DNA from: an uncultured Bacteroides sp.
GTDB lineage: Bacteria; Bacteroidota; Bacteroidia; Bacteroidales; Bacteroidaceae
Reading direction: 5' to 3'
Length of the DNA stretch: 64,000 nucleotides
Assembly (NCBI RefSeq): GCF_958445495.1
Contig: NZ_CAUCSQ010000008.1
Location: forward strand, 61,420 to 125,419
Under the pieces are notes generated by a model that saw only the letters and a program-made list of their open reading frames with translations, was not told the DNA's origin and searched no databases. The position numbers were made by a program, and so were the translations under genes. Positions 42,117 through 51,668 of this stretch are shown in pieces (the stretch's first letter is position 1; the number at the start of each line of letters is the position of its first letter).

Positions 42117-43754
42117 TTATTTCTTTTCCAGTTCTTGCAATGAATCCATTTTCTTTTTTTCCAAAAATTCGTAAATTCCGCAAAGATGCTCTTTTACTTT
42201 CCGGTTGCCGAATTCATAGACCTTTGAAACCAGGCCGTCGAGAAAGTCGCGGTCGTGGGAAACGACAATCAATGTTCCGTCAAATTCAAGTAACGCCTGT
42301 TTCAGGATATCCTTGGTTTTCATGTCGAGGTGGTTTGTCGGTTCGTCCAGAATCAGAAGATTGACCGGTTCCAGTAACAACTTAATCATTGCCAGCCGGG
42401 TCCGTTCTCCTCCGGAAAGCACTTTAACCTTTTTCATCGACTCTTCCGGACCGCCGAACATGAAAGCCCCCAGCAAGTCACGGATTTTATTCCGGATTTC
42501 TCCTTTGGCTACATCATCGATTGTTTGGAAAACCGTTAGGTTCTCATCCAGTAAAGAAGCCTGGTTCTGGGCGAAATAACCGATTTGTACATTGTGACCG
42601 AGCGTGAGCGTTCCCTCATGTTCGATTTCTTTCATGATACATTTTACAAGCGTAGACTTGCCTTCGCCGTTCTTGCCGACAAAAGCGACTTTATCACCGC
42701 GTGCTACGGTTAAGTTGGCGTTACGGAATACTACATGGTCGCCGTATGCCTTGCCGACTCCTTCCATGATTACCGGGTAACTTCCCGAACGGGGAGAAGG
42801 CGGAAACTTCAGTCGCAGGGCAGACGTGTCTTCTTCGTCCACTTCCAGGATTTCCAGTTTTTCCAGCATTTTCACACGGCTTTGCACTTGCAGCGTTTTC
42901 GAATACGTCCCTTTGAAACGTTCGATGAACTCTTTGGTTTCAGCGATGAATTTCTGCTGTTCGTCATAAGCCTTTTGTTGTTGTTCGCGCCGTTCTTTAC
43001 GCAGTGTCAGGTATTGGGAGTAATTTACCTTATAGTCATAAATACGTCCCATCGTCACTTCAATGGTGCGTGTCGTGATGTTATCTACGAATTTGCGGTC
43101 ATGGCTGATGACGATAACCGCTTTTCCGTTATTAATCAGAAACTCTTCCAGCCATTGGATAGATTCGATATCAAGGTGGTTGGTCGGTTCGTCGAGTAAA
43201 AGGACATCCGGTTTTTGCAACAGTAATTTCGCAAGCTCGATACGCATTCGCCATCCGCCGCTGAATTCATTGGTCGGGCGGTTGAAATCCGTTCGGGTGA
43301 AACCGAGGCCGAGGAGCGTTTTCTCCACATCCTCTTCGTAGTTGGTGGCATCGATAGAATAGAATTTCTCGCTTAGTGCGGAAACCTCTTCAATCAGAGC
43401 CATGTAGCTATCGCTCTCGTAGTCTGTCCGTATTTCGAGTTCTTTGTTTAACCGTTCTATCCGCGCCTCCATTTCATGCAGGTGTGCGAACGCCTGGGCC
43501 GTTTCCTCAAACACGGTCCGTTTGTCTTCCGTCATAAGATGTTGCGGCAGATAAGCCACCACACAGTCTTTGGGAGTCGAAACCTTGCCACGGGTCGGTT
43601 GCCGGACACCCGCGAGGATTTTAAGAAGCGTACTTTTACCTGCTCCGTTTTTCCCCATCAAGGCGATACGGTCTTTCTCGTTAATAACAAAGGAAATATC
43701 ACTGAATAAAGTAGTGCCGCCAAACTCTACGGCCAGTCCGTCTACAGAAATCAT
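42117..43754 (-). CDS. ABC-F family ATP-binding protein
   Basis: A 545-residue soluble protein with two ABC domains and no membrane segments, as in translational ABC-F factors (Uup/EttA/YbiT group). Domain 1: Walker A GKNGAGKST (about 34-42), signature FSGGWRMR, Walker B LLLDEPTNHLD. Linker about 240-310, rich in Arg/Gln/Lys (RKERREQQQKAYDEQQ). Domain 2: GKNGEGKST, LSGGERTR, LILDEPTNHLD. ATG 43754 is taken because a TATCTTTG box (minus strand, 43785-43792) lies between it and the upstream in-frame ATG at 43868. Its role is probably resolving stalled ribosomes or antibiotic protection; which of these is unclear. Confidence 0.9.
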   Translation of the reverse strand: MISVDGLAVEFGGTTLFSDISFVINEKDRIALMGKNGAGKSTLLKILAGVRQPTRGKVSTPKDCVVAYLPQHLMTEDKRTVFEETAQAFAHLHEMEARIERLNKELEIRTDYESDSYMALIEEVSALSEKFYSIDATNYEEDVEKTLLGLGFTRTDFNRPTNEFSGGWRMRIELAKLLLQKPDVLLLDEPTNHLDIESIQWLEEFLINNGKAVIVISHDRKFVDNITTRTIEVTMGRIYDYKVNYSQYLTLRKERREQQQKAYDEQQKFIAETKEFIERFKGTYSKTLQVQSRVKMLEKLEILEVDEEDTSALRLKFPPSPRSGSYPVIMEGVGKAYGDHVVFRNANLTVARGDKVAFVGKNGEGKSTLVKCIMKEIEHEGTLTLGHNVQIGYFAQNQASLLDENLTVFQTIDDVAKGEIRNKIRDLLGAFMFGGPEESMKKVKVLSGGERTRLAMIKLLLEPVNLLILDEPTNHLDMKTKDILKQALLEFDGTLIVVSHDRDFLDGLVSKVYEFGNRKVKEHLCGIYEFLEKKKMDSLQELEKK

Positions 43755-43784
43755 ATTATTCTTTATAAATTGCAATTTGCCCTG

Positions 43785-43792
43785 CAAAGATA
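43785..43792 (-). promoter_or_regulatory. -7 element of the ABC-F gene
   Basis: The minus strand reads TATCTTTG, 30 bases before ATG 43754. It supports the shorter protein start. Confidence 0.5.
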
Positions 43793-43880
43793 GCGAAATA
43801 TATGAATCTTTTTTATAACTTGCGCGCTGAAAAGAGAGACCGGCTCGGAAATACAAATAAAATAACAATATACAAGCAAC

Positions 43881-44279
43881 ATGGAAAATGGACAGGTAAA
43901 TGAATTCAGACCACTCATTTTGGTAGCGGAAGATGATGACAGCAACTTCAAATTAATCAAGGCCATAATAGGTAAAAAATGTGACATAGAATGGGCGAGG
44001 AACGGTGAGGAAATGATACAGTTGTTCCTGCAGCACCAGGAGCATGCCAGTGCCATGCTGATGGATATTAAGATGCCGGTAATGAATGGGTTGGAAGCTA
44101 CGAAAATTATCCGTGAAACGAATAAGGAGATTCCTATTATCATGCAGACTGCCTATGCTTTCAGTTCGGACAGGGAAAACGCGATGAACGCGGGTGCTAC
44201 CGAAGTGTTGGTGAAGCCGATTACATTAAACATCCTTCGTACCACGTTAAGCAAGTATTTACCTGATTTGAAATGGTGA
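43881..44279 (+). CDS. stand-alone response regulator receiver protein
   Basis: A 132-residue single receiver domain (CheY-like). The acidic pocket VAEDDD near 15-20, phosphoacceptor Asp in MLMDIKMPVMNG near 62, Thr in IIMQTAYAF near 90 and the Lys in VLVKPI near 112 are all present, so it should be phosphorylated. There is no output domain and no histidine kinase gene nearby. It lies between the ABC-F gene and the phosphate transporter but on the opposite strand, so its partner is unknown. Confidence 0.88.
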   Translation: MENGQVNEFRPLILVAEDDDSNFKLIKAIIGKKCDIEWARNGEEMIQLFLQHQEHASAMLMDIKMPVMNGLEATKIIRETNKEIPIIMQTAYAFSSDRENAMNAGATEVLVKPITLNILRTTLSKYLPDLKW

Positions 44280-44469
44280 CAGGGACATCGGGGAAATGAG
44301 TGGCGGATGACGGATGCGAGCGACGTATCGGCAATTTAAAATCCGTCCATTTTAAGTCTGTAAATAAAGCCTTCCCGATGGGAATTGCAATATGAGTAAG
44401 TGAATTTATTTCTTCCTGTAGCCTTGAAGAGGCAAACTTCTGCAATCAGTCATTGTATTTTATATAATA

Positions 44470-44531
44470 TATCTTGCACACTGCCGGATTTTTTCAGTAA
44501 AACAATGAAAAATACCGCGATGTGCAAGATA
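44470..44531. repeat. inverted repeat (62 bp)
   Basis: TATCTTGCACA (44470-44480) and TGTGCAAGATA (44521-44531) are perfect inverted copies; the interior also has ATTTTTTC against GAAAAAT, so the whole can fold as one long hairpin with mismatches. It lies 44 bases beyond the phosphate transporter stop. It may serve as its terminator or be a small mobile repeat. Confidence 0.6.
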
Positions 44532-44575
44532 AACTTTTAGTGACCGGAAGAGACGATGTAATTCCCTCCCGTTTT

Positions 44576-46825
44576 TTATGGCATTTCCGCTTCTATCTGG
44601 AACTTACGGCTGACTTTCATGAGGTTAATCGTATAAGTCACCACATTTTGCGCTTCCTGAACCATTGTCAGATAGACCATGCTGACACGGATACTTCCGG
44701 ACTGGCTTTGAATGCGTTGCAATTCTTTGCGTTTAAGCAATGAAAGTTGCCCGTTAAGTTCGTTTGCACGGTGAATATCCTCCTCCATGTTGTCATAATC
44801 GTTGTTCTCTATTTTTTTACGGCATTGTTGAATCAGATAAGTGATATCTTCGGCTACATCACCGAATTCACCTTTTTGGATAGCGTCTAACGGATTGAAA
44901 TTGTTATCGATATGCTCCAGGCACGGTTCGCAAAGTCGGGAAATACAGTAAACCAGTTCACTGGCGAAATCGTTGCCCTGGTAATAATAGAGCCCTTTTT
45001 CGAGAACAGTGTTATTGTCGAGACGGCACATGGCTACGGTTCCCGTACGTTTCATCTGTTTGATAAGTTGTTTTTCAAACTTGGTAGCTCCCATCGCGCG
45101 GCGTAATCCTCTCAGGTTTTCATGGATAAACGAGTTGACGGTCAGCTCAAAGTTGGTTTCTGCATATTCGAGTACCTTGCCAAGTTCCTCGCGGGTGTGC
45201 TTGCGCATTAATTGCAGGGCTTCCTCACTGTCCGATGTCTGCATCAACTGTTTCAGGGTTTCGTTGCCCTGTTCTTTCGCTTTACGTTTTTTGTACATTA
45301 CTTGGCTGCGTATCAGGATAAATACAGCCAGGGCTATCAGTACGATGATAGAAATGTTGCCTCCGTAATGTAATACCATGGTTACAAAGAAACAGATAGT
45401 AAAAGCTGCTCCGGCAGTGATAAACCAGCCGCCGATAACGCTTAGTACGCCTGTGATGCGGTAAACGGCAGAATCGCGTCCCCATGCACGGTCGGCCAAT
45501 GAACTTCCCATTGCTACCATGAAAGTGACATAAGTCGTTGACAGAGGAAGTTTCAAGGAAGTTCCCAAAGCGATGAGAAGGCCTGCCAATACCAGATTTA
45601 CGGAAGCCCGGACAAGGTCAAAGGCCGCTCCGTCGGCAATAATCGCCTCATCTTTCCGGAAACGGGTGTTTATCCATTTTTTGGTGCTTTCAGGAGTGAT
45701 TTGCGATATTCCGTTTGCCAGTGTCATGCTGAAACGGACCAATGTACGGGCTATAGGAGTACTTCCGAAATTCTCCTCTCCTTCATCCTGGCGCGAAAGG
45801 TCAACGGAAGTTTTGATAACAGCATGTGCTTTTTTAGAAGTGCAGAGTGCGTAAACCATAATCATGCCCGCACCTATCAGGAAATACCAGGGAGTTTTGG
45901 CAGGACCGAGCAGGGAAGTCATCAGGAAACTTTCCGGATTCCCGTTTCCGTTAGCCGTAAAATCCATAAAAGAAGAGAAACCGGCAAGAGGGACACCGAT
46001 GAAGTTAACGAGGTCATTGCCGGCAAAGGCGAGAGCGAGGGCGAAAGTTCCCATCAACACCACGACTTTGAAAACATTGATTTTCAACCAGTGGAGTATC
46101 TGCATTAAGATGGTAAAGAATACAAAAGAAACGCCGATGAGCGTCCACGTGTTTTCCTGTATCCAATGTTTGTTCTCAGGAGTCATGAAAGAACTGTCTT
46201 TCAGTCCTTTGATAAGCATGAAATAAATGATAGAGGTAGCGGCTATTCCTCCGAAAAGCGCAATGCTGTATTTTATCTTTTTTGTGTAGTTGAAAGTAAA
46301 TATCACACGTGCCAGCCATTGAACGAGCATTCCGAAGAAAAAAGCGATTGCTACGGATACGAAAATCGCCATAATGACCGAAAGAGCTTTATCGGTATTT
46401 ATCAGGTCGCCCAATCCGAGCGTGTCGCTATTGTGTACCTTTATGAGCGAGAGTGCGAAAGTACCTCCCAACAATTCAAAAACCAGAGAAACCGTGGTAG
46501 AGGTAGGCATTCCCATAGAGTTGAACACATCCAGCAAGACTACATCCGTGAGCATGACGGCCAGCAGGATACACATGATTTCGGCAAAGTAGAAATGTTC
46601 GGGTTGGTAAATGCCGTGCCGGGCAATGTCCATCATGCCGTTAGAGAGCGAAGCTCCGATAAAGATTCCTACCCCGGCAATAAACAGGATTGTTTTAAAT
46701 GAAGCGGCTTTGGCTCCTACGGCCGAGTTAAGAAAGTTGACAGCATCGTTACTTACTCCGACGATAAGGTCGAATATGGCAAGTACGAAAAGGAAGATGA
46801 TAATACATAAATAAATTGTCTCCAT
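44576..46825 (-). CDS. PiT-family inorganic phosphate transporter with C-terminal PhoU-like domain
   Basis: A 749-residue membrane protein. The first part (1-500) carries the two inverted PiT signature repeats, IVGVSNDAVNFLNSAVGAKA (N-terminal) and LPLSTTYVTFMVAMGSSLADRAWGRD (C-terminal, given in outline), with about ten hydrophobic segments. Residues about 520-749 are soluble and helical, with PhoU/DUF47-like character (MRKHTREELGKVLEYAETNFEL and later helices). This fused form is common in Bacteroidetes. It should import phosphate with H+ or Na+. It lies 90 bases downstream of ppk on the same strand. Confidence 0.9.
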   Translation of the reverse strand: METIYLCIIIFLFVLAIFDLIVGVSNDAVNFLNSAVGAKAASFKTILFIAGVGIFIGASLSNGMMDIARHGIYQPEHFYFAEIMCILLAVMLTDVVLLDVFNSMGMPTSTTVSLVFELLGGTFALSLIKVHNSDTLGLGDLINTDKALSVIMAIFVSVAIAFFFGMLVQWLARVIFTFNYTKKIKYSIALFGGIAATSIIYFMLIKGLKDSSFMTPENKHWIQENTWTLIGVSFVFFTILMQILHWLKINVFKVVVLMGTFALALAFAGNDLVNFIGVPLAGFSSFMDFTANGNGNPESFLMTSLLGPAKTPWYFLIGAGMIMVYALCTSKKAHAVIKTSVDLSRQDEGEENFGSTPIARTLVRFSMTLANGISQITPESTKKWINTRFRKDEAIIADGAAFDLVRASVNLVLAGLLIALGTSLKLPLSTTYVTFMVAMGSSLADRAWGRDSAVYRITGVLSVIGGWFITAGAAFTICFFVTMVLHYGGNISIIVLIALAVFILIRSQVMYKKRKAKEQGNETLKQLMQTSDSEEALQLMRKHTREELGKVLEYAETNFELTVNSFIHENLRGLRRAMGATKFEKQLIKQMKRTGTVAMCRLDNNTVLEKGLYYYQGNDFASELVYCISRLCEPCLEHIDNNFNPLDAIQKGEFGDVAEDITYLIQQCRKKIENNDYDNMEEDIHRANELNGQLSLLKRKELQRIQSQSGSIRVSMVYLTMVQEAQNVVTYTINLMKVSRKFQIEAEMP

Positions 46826-46915
46826 AAAGTTGTGTATGTTATTTCCACCTGCAAAGGACGGAGTTTAAGGTTGCAGGGAAATGTCATACATGTTACATTT
46901 ATGTTACAATCCCAT

Positions 46916-49015
46916 TCAGGTATTCTTTTTACTTAACCAGTCATAGAAAGCATATTGCGCCCGGACGCCGGGTGTTCCGGGACTTCTTTTCTTGAATACA
47001 TTCTGTAATCGGCCGTCTACCCAACATGCCTTTTGATTGTCAGACAGTTGGATATTCAACATTTCAATCAGGCCGGTACGCAGTTCGGAATCGAGAATCG
47101 GGGTGACAGCCTCTATGCGCCGGTAAAGATTACGGCGCATCCAGTCGGGAGAACCCATAAATACCTTAGGATGTCCGTCGTTGTTGAAATACCAGACACG
47201 CGCATGCTCCAGAAAACTGTCTACGATACGGGTAATACGGATGTTGCGGCTGTATGGTTGTCCGGGAATCAGGCAACAGATGCCCCGGATGATAAGGTCA
47301 ATCCGGACCCCGTGTTCGGACGCCTCATAGAGGCGGTTAATCATTATCGGGTCCTGGAGAGCGTTCATTTTAAGGATGATACGGGCGGTCTTACCCTGGT
47401 CGGCAAGCTCTATTTCACGGTCGATGAGGCGGTTTAATTCAGGGATAAGATTAAAACGGGCGACAAGGAGAGTGGTGAATTGGAGATTCTCTTTGCCTTG
47501 CAAGGTACGGAAAAGGTTATAAAGGTCGTTTACGATTTCTTTACGGCACGTGAAAAGACCGCAGTCAGCATAAAGAGTCGCCGTTTTCTCATTAAAGTTA
47601 CCGGTACTGATATAGGCATAGTTGGGTATCTTCTTACCGTTGAGGCCGCGGCGGCGGACAAGAGCCACTTTGGCATGCACTTTCAAGCCGGGAATACTAT
47701 ATATGATTTTGATACCGGCAGCTTGCATCATTTCGGCGGTAGCCAAATTGTTTTCTTCATCGAACCGGGCTTTCAGTTCGACGAATACAGTCACCTTCTT
47801 GCCGTTTTGCGCGGCGGCTATCAATGTGTTGATAACGGCAGAATTCTCCGCTACGCGATATTGGGTCACCATAATCTCCCGTGTTTCGGGATTGTGCACG
47901 GCTTCGTAGAGAAAATGGATGAAATGTTCGAAAGAGTGATAAGGATAATATAACAGCAAGTCCTTTTGGGCGACATAGTTGAAAATAGACTCTTTCTCAT
48001 CGAGTACGGTCAGTTTCATCGGTTTCGGTTTCTCGGAGCCGTGGACTGACTTGTTCGGATTCGGGAGATGCCGCAAGTCCTCCAGGTTCAGGTGCTTGTC
48101 TCCGGGCACAAGCTCGTCGCGCTGTATGTGGAAAGCGTCGATTAAGAAATCGAGGAAATCCTGCGGCATGGCACGGTCATAGACAAAACGGCATACATCG
48201 CCTATCTTGCGCTTTTTCACCTTCTTCTTCAGTTGGGCTACCAGGTCGGCGCTGCTGGCCGTATCGTCAATGAGGATATCCGCATCGCGTGAGATTTTGA
48301 TACTGTAGCAAGAGTCAACGTCATATCCGGGAAAAATGAGAGTAAGATTCGCCTTGATGATGTCTTCGGTAAACATCAGATAATAATTCTTGTCGTGAGG
48401 CGGAAGCTCGATAAAACGGGGAACCTTGGTGTAAGGCTGTTTCATGACGAAGTAATAAGGTTGCCGGGCGGTGTCCGGACATTCCCCTTTGGCATATTTC
48501 TCTTTAGCCTCTTCTCTTTTCAAGTAAACCCGTATGGCGAGATAAAGACGGTTGTCCCGCAGGAAAGAGACGATTTTGTCTTTGGAAACAGGCACAGGTT
48601 GCAGATAAGGGAAGATTTCTTCCCGGAAAAAATCCTTGATAAATTGTTGATGGAACGGTTCCACGTGGCTGTCCTGATAAAAGACGATATGGTTTTTGCG
48701 CAATGCGGGTAATATTAGCTGTTCGTAGATTCGGACGCGGTCGTCCAGTTGCCGTGTGACCTCCCGGTTGATTTCTTCCACCAGTTCGCGTGCCGATTGT
48801 ACGGTTTCTTCATCGCTTTCCGTAGCGCCTGATGCGATAGCCTTATGGTCGGCTACCCGTATCTTGTAAAATTCTTCCAGGTTGGAAGAATAGATGGAAA
48901 TGAAATTAATGCGTTCGTAAAGCGGCAAGCGCTCATCCATTGCCTCCAGCAGTACGCGGTAATTGAATGAGAGCCAACTGATATCTCGTTTGAAATAACT
49001 ATATTTGTTTTCCAT
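46916..49015 (-). CDS. ppk1: polyphosphate kinase 1
   Basis: A 699-residue PPK1 that polymerises the gamma phosphate of ATP into polyphosphate. N-terminal YFKRDISWLSFNYRVL and NLEEFYKIRV, the autophosphorylated His in GLKVHAKVALVRR (about 440), and the second His in SFLEHARVWYFNNDGHPKVF (about 590) with GSPDWMRRNLYRR are all in order. Length matches E. coli Ppk (688 aa). The next gene is a phosphate transporter, so the two probably act together in phosphate storage. No ppx gene is seen in the window. Confidence 0.94.
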   Translation of the reverse strand: MENKYSYFKRDISWLSFNYRVLLEAMDERLPLYERINFISIYSSNLEEFYKIRVADHKAIASGATESDEETVQSARELVEEINREVTRQLDDRVRIYEQLILPALRKNHIVFYQDSHVEPFHQQFIKDFFREEIFPYLQPVPVSKDKIVSFLRDNRLYLAIRVYLKREEAKEKYAKGECPDTARQPYYFVMKQPYTKVPRFIELPPHDKNYYLMFTEDIIKANLTLIFPGYDVDSCYSIKISRDADILIDDTASSADLVAQLKKKVKKRKIGDVCRFVYDRAMPQDFLDFLIDAFHIQRDELVPGDKHLNLEDLRHLPNPNKSVHGSEKPKPMKLTVLDEKESIFNYVAQKDLLLYYPYHSFEHFIHFLYEAVHNPETREIMVTQYRVAENSAVINTLIAAAQNGKKVTVFVELKARFDEENNLATAEMMQAAGIKIIYSIPGLKVHAKVALVRRRGLNGKKIPNYAYISTGNFNEKTATLYADCGLFTCRKEIVNDLYNLFRTLQGKENLQFTTLLVARFNLIPELNRLIDREIELADQGKTARIILKMNALQDPIMINRLYEASEHGVRIDLIIRGICCLIPGQPYSRNIRITRIVDSFLEHARVWYFNNDGHPKVFMGSPDWMRRNLYRRIEAVTPILDSELRTGLIEMLNIQLSDNQKACWVDGRLQNVFKKRSPGTPGVRAQYAFYDWLSKKNT

Positions 49016-49041
49016 GTGCTTTAAGATTTTTCCAAATATAG

Positions 49042-49049
49042 TATCTTTG
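49042..49049 (+). promoter_or_regulatory. -7 element of the YfcE-like gene
   Basis: TATCTTTG, 21 bases before the ATG at 49071, in the divergent region with ppk. Confidence 0.5.
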
Positions 49050-49070
49050 CAGGATTAAACAAAGAAATTT

Positions 49071-49562
49071 ATGACAAGAATTGGATTATTGTCGGATACT
49101 CATTCTTATTGGGACGAGAAGTATCTGGAGTATTTTGAATCATGTGATGAAATCTGGCATGCGGGAGACATCGGTTCGCTTGAAGTAGCGGAAAAGTTAG
49201 CTGCATTTCGTCCGTTCCGGGCTGTCTACGGCAATATTGACGGCCAGGAAATCCGGAAATTATTCCCGTTGGTAAACCGTTTTACGGTAGATGGGGCGGA
49301 AGTCCTGATGAAACATATCGGAGGTTATCCGGGGAAATACGATTCCTCTGTCATCGGCACTCTGATGGTGCATCCGCCCAAACTGTTTATCAGCGGACAC
49401 TCCCATATATTAAAGGTAAAATATGACAAGACGCTGGGCATGCTGCATATCAATCCGGGAGCTGCGGGGATGTCCGGATTCCATAAAGTACGGACATTAG
49501 TGAGGTTCACAGTTGACGAGGGGACATTTAAAGAGCTGGAGGTTATCGAATTGGCGGATTGA
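49071..49562 (+). CDS. YfcE/MJ0936-type metallophosphoesterase
   Basis: A 163-residue compact phosphodiesterase. Metal ligands are seen in GLLSDTHS (Asp9, His11), WHAGDIGS (Asp near 35), YGNIDG (Asn), HIGGYPG and SGHSH (about 110-114). Such enzymes hydrolyse model phosphodiesters in vitro; the physiological substrate is unknown. It is a single gene between ppk (divergent) and rfbA, with its own -7 box. Confidence 0.87.
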   Translation: MTRIGLLSDTHSYWDEKYLEYFESCDEIWHAGDIGSLEVAEKLAAFRPFRAVYGNIDGQEIRKLFPLVNRFTVDGAEVLMKHIGGYPGKYDSSVIGTLMVHPPKLFISGHSHILKVKYDKTLGMLHINPGAAGMSGFHKVRTLVRFTVDEGTFKELEVIELAD

Positions 49563-49579
49563 AATATTGGCACATTATT

Positions 49580-49610
49580 TTTGTCATTTCGGAATTCTTT
49601 CCCACCTTTG
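49580..49610 (+). promoter_or_regulatory. promoter of rfbA-rfbB
   Basis: TTTG (49580-49583), exactly 19 bases, then CACCTTTG (49603-49610): one mismatch to the Bacteroides consensus. It lies 30 bases before the rfbA ATG. Confidence 0.65.
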
Positions 49611-49640
49611 TACCCAGTTAACGAATAACTCAGACGAACA

Positions 49641-50510
49641 ATGAAAGGAATTATTCTGGCCGGAGGAAGTGCTACTCGCCTTTATCCGCTTTCTAAAGCG
49701 ATTTCCAAACAAATAATGCCTGTGTATGACAAACCGATGATATATTATCCGTTGTCTACATTGATGTTGGCTGGAATACGCGAAGTCCTGATTATATCGA
49801 CTCCACGCGATTTGCCGATGTTTCGTGACTTGCTGGGGACGGGTGAGGAATTAGGCATGTCTTTTTCTTATCAAGTTCAGGAACGGCCCAACGGCCTGGC
49901 CCAAGCCTTTGTCTTGGGGGCAGGTTTCTTAAATGGCGAACCGGGCTGCCTGATTCTGGGAGACAATCTGTTTTACGGCCAGAGGTTTTCCGCGATGCTT
50001 CGCAGGGCTGCCGGTACGGAAAAAGGAGCCTGTATCTTTGGCTATTACGTAAAGGACCCCCGTGCTTATGGAGTCGTGGAGTTTGACGAAACAGGCAAAG
50101 TCATTTCCTTGGAAGAAAAACCGGCAGTTCCGAAAAGCCATTATGCTGTTCCGGGCCTGTATTTCTATGATGCAACCGTAACGGAAAAGGCGGCCTCCCT
50201 GCGTCCTTCCGCCCGTGGAGAATATGAAATAACAGACCTGAACCGCCTCTACCTGGAAGAAGGAACATTGAAAGTCGAGCTTTTCGGCCGCGGGTTCGCA
50301 TGGTTGGATACCGGAAATTGCGACAGCCTTCTGGAAGCGTCCAATTTCGTAGCTACCATTCAGAACCGGCAGGGCTTTTATGTCAGTTGTATCGAAGAGA
50401 TTGCCTGGCGGCAGGGTTGGATTCCGACCGGACAGTTGCTTTTACTCGGACAGCGGCTTGAAAAGACGGAATACGGCAGATACCTCGTTGAATTGGCGAA
50501 ACAATCCTAA
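49641..50510 (+). CDS. rfbA: glucose-1-phosphate thymidylyltransferase
   Basis: A 289-residue nucleotidyltransferase making dTDP-glucose, the first step to dTDP-rhamnose. The signature GIILAGGSATRLYPLSKAISKQ (given in outline, residues 3-24), KPMIYYPLS, LGDNLFYG (about 110-117) and ISLEEKP (about 154-160) match RmlA. Length is canonical. rfbB follows after 21 bases; rfbC and rfbD are not in this window, so the rest of the pathway is elsewhere. Confidence 0.95.
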   Translation: MKGIILAGGSATRLYPLSKAISKQIMPVYDKPMIYYPLSTLMLAGIREVLIISTPRDLPMFRDLLGTGEELGMSFSYQVQERPNGLAQAFVLGAGFLNGEPGCLILGDNLFYGQRFSAMLRRAAGTEKGACIFGYYVKDPRAYGVVEFDETGKVISLEEKPAVPKSHYAVPGLYFYDATVTEKAASLRPSARGEYEITDLNRLYLEEGTLKVELFGRGFAWLDTGNCDSLLEASNFVATIQNRQGFYVSCIEEIAWRQGWIPTGQLLLLGQRLEKTEYGRYLVELAKQS

Positions 50511-50531
50511 AATCAATATAATAAGAATAAT

Positions 50532-51668
50532 ATGAAAACTTATCTGGTGACCGGTGCCGCAGGATTTATCGGTGCAAACTATATCAAATACATCCTGGCG
50601 AAACACAATGACATAAAAGTTGTGATTCTGGACGCTTTGACCTATGCGGGAAATTTAGGCACAATAGCCAAAGATATCGACAACGAACGTTGTTTCTTTA
50701 TCAAAGGTGATATCTGTAGCCGTGAAATAGTGGATAGTTTGTTTGCGGAGTACCGTTTTGACTATGTGGTGAATTTCGCAGCCGAAAGCCATGTAGACCG
50801 TAGTATAGATAATCCCCAGCTTTTTCTGATTACCAATATTCTCGGTACGCAAAACTTGTTGGATTGTGCCCGTCGTGCATGGGTGATGGGGAAAGACGAG
50901 CAAGGCTATCCTACCTGGAGGAAAGGAGTGCGTTTTCATCAGGTCTCTACCGACGAGGTGTACGGCTCTTTAGGAGCGGAAGGATATTTCACGGAGACGA
51001 CGCCGCTCTGTCCGCACAGCCCGTATAGCGCATCCAAGACCAGTGCGGATATGGTAGTGATGGCCTATCATGATACTTATAAGATGCCGGTGACGATTAC
51101 CCGCTGTTCAAACAATTACGGGCCCTATCATTTCCCGGAGAAGCTGATTCCGTTGATTATCAAGAATATCCTTGAAGGTAAACACCTGCCCGTCTATGGC
51201 GACGGGAGCAATGTGCGCGACTGGCTTTACGTAGAAGACCATTGTAAAGCCATCGACCTCGTAGTGCGTAAAGGAAAAGAAGGAGAAGTCTATAATGTGG
51301 GCGGGCATAATGAAAAGACCAACCTGGAGATTGTGAAACTCACCATCGCAACCATCCGCCGGCTGATGACGGAAAATCCTAACTACCGCCAGGTATTGAA
51401 AAAGAAAGTGAAAGGCGAAGGCGGGGAAATCTCTGTCGACTGGATAAATGACGATTTGATAACCTTCGTCAAGGACCGTCTGGGACATGACCAACGTTAT
51501 GCGATTGACCCGGCTAAAATCACGGCGGAGTTAGGTTGGTATCCCGAGACCAAATTCGAGACAGGCATCGTGAAAACGATTGAGTGGTATCTGAATAACC
51601 AGTCATGGGTAGAAGAAGTGACTAGCGGAGATTACCAGGGATACTACGAGAAGATGTACGGGAAATGA
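50532..51668 (+). CDS. rfbB: dTDP-glucose 4,6-dehydratase
   Basis: A 378-residue SDR-type dehydratase. The NAD motif TGAAGFIGANY is at 7-17, the FAAESHVDRSI segment near 85-95, the DEVYG motif near 140, and the catalytic Tyr in YSASKTSAD. It forms dTDP-4-keto-6-deoxyglucose. It is somewhat longer than usual because of an insert near ILGTQNLLDCARRAW...GYPTWRKG. Its last 25 bases overlap the end of the convergent menA gene. Confidence 0.94.
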   Translation: MKTYLVTGAAGFIGANYIKYILAKHNDIKVVILDALTYAGNLGTIAKDIDNERCFFIKGDICSREIVDSLFAEYRFDYVVNFAAESHVDRSIDNPQLFLITNILGTQNLLDCARRAWVMGKDEQGYPTWRKGVRFHQVSTDEVYGSLGAEGYFTETTPLCPHSPYSASKTSADMVVMAYHDTYKMPVTITRCSNNYGPYHFPEKLIPLIIKNILEGKHLPVYGDGSNVRDWLYVEDHCKAIDLVVRKGKEGEVYNVGGHNEKTNLEIVKLTIATIRRLMTENPNYRQVLKKKVKGEGGEISVDWINDDLITFVKDRLGHDQRYAIDPAKITAELGWYPETKFETGIVKTIEWYLNNQSWVEEVTSGDYQGYYEKMYGK

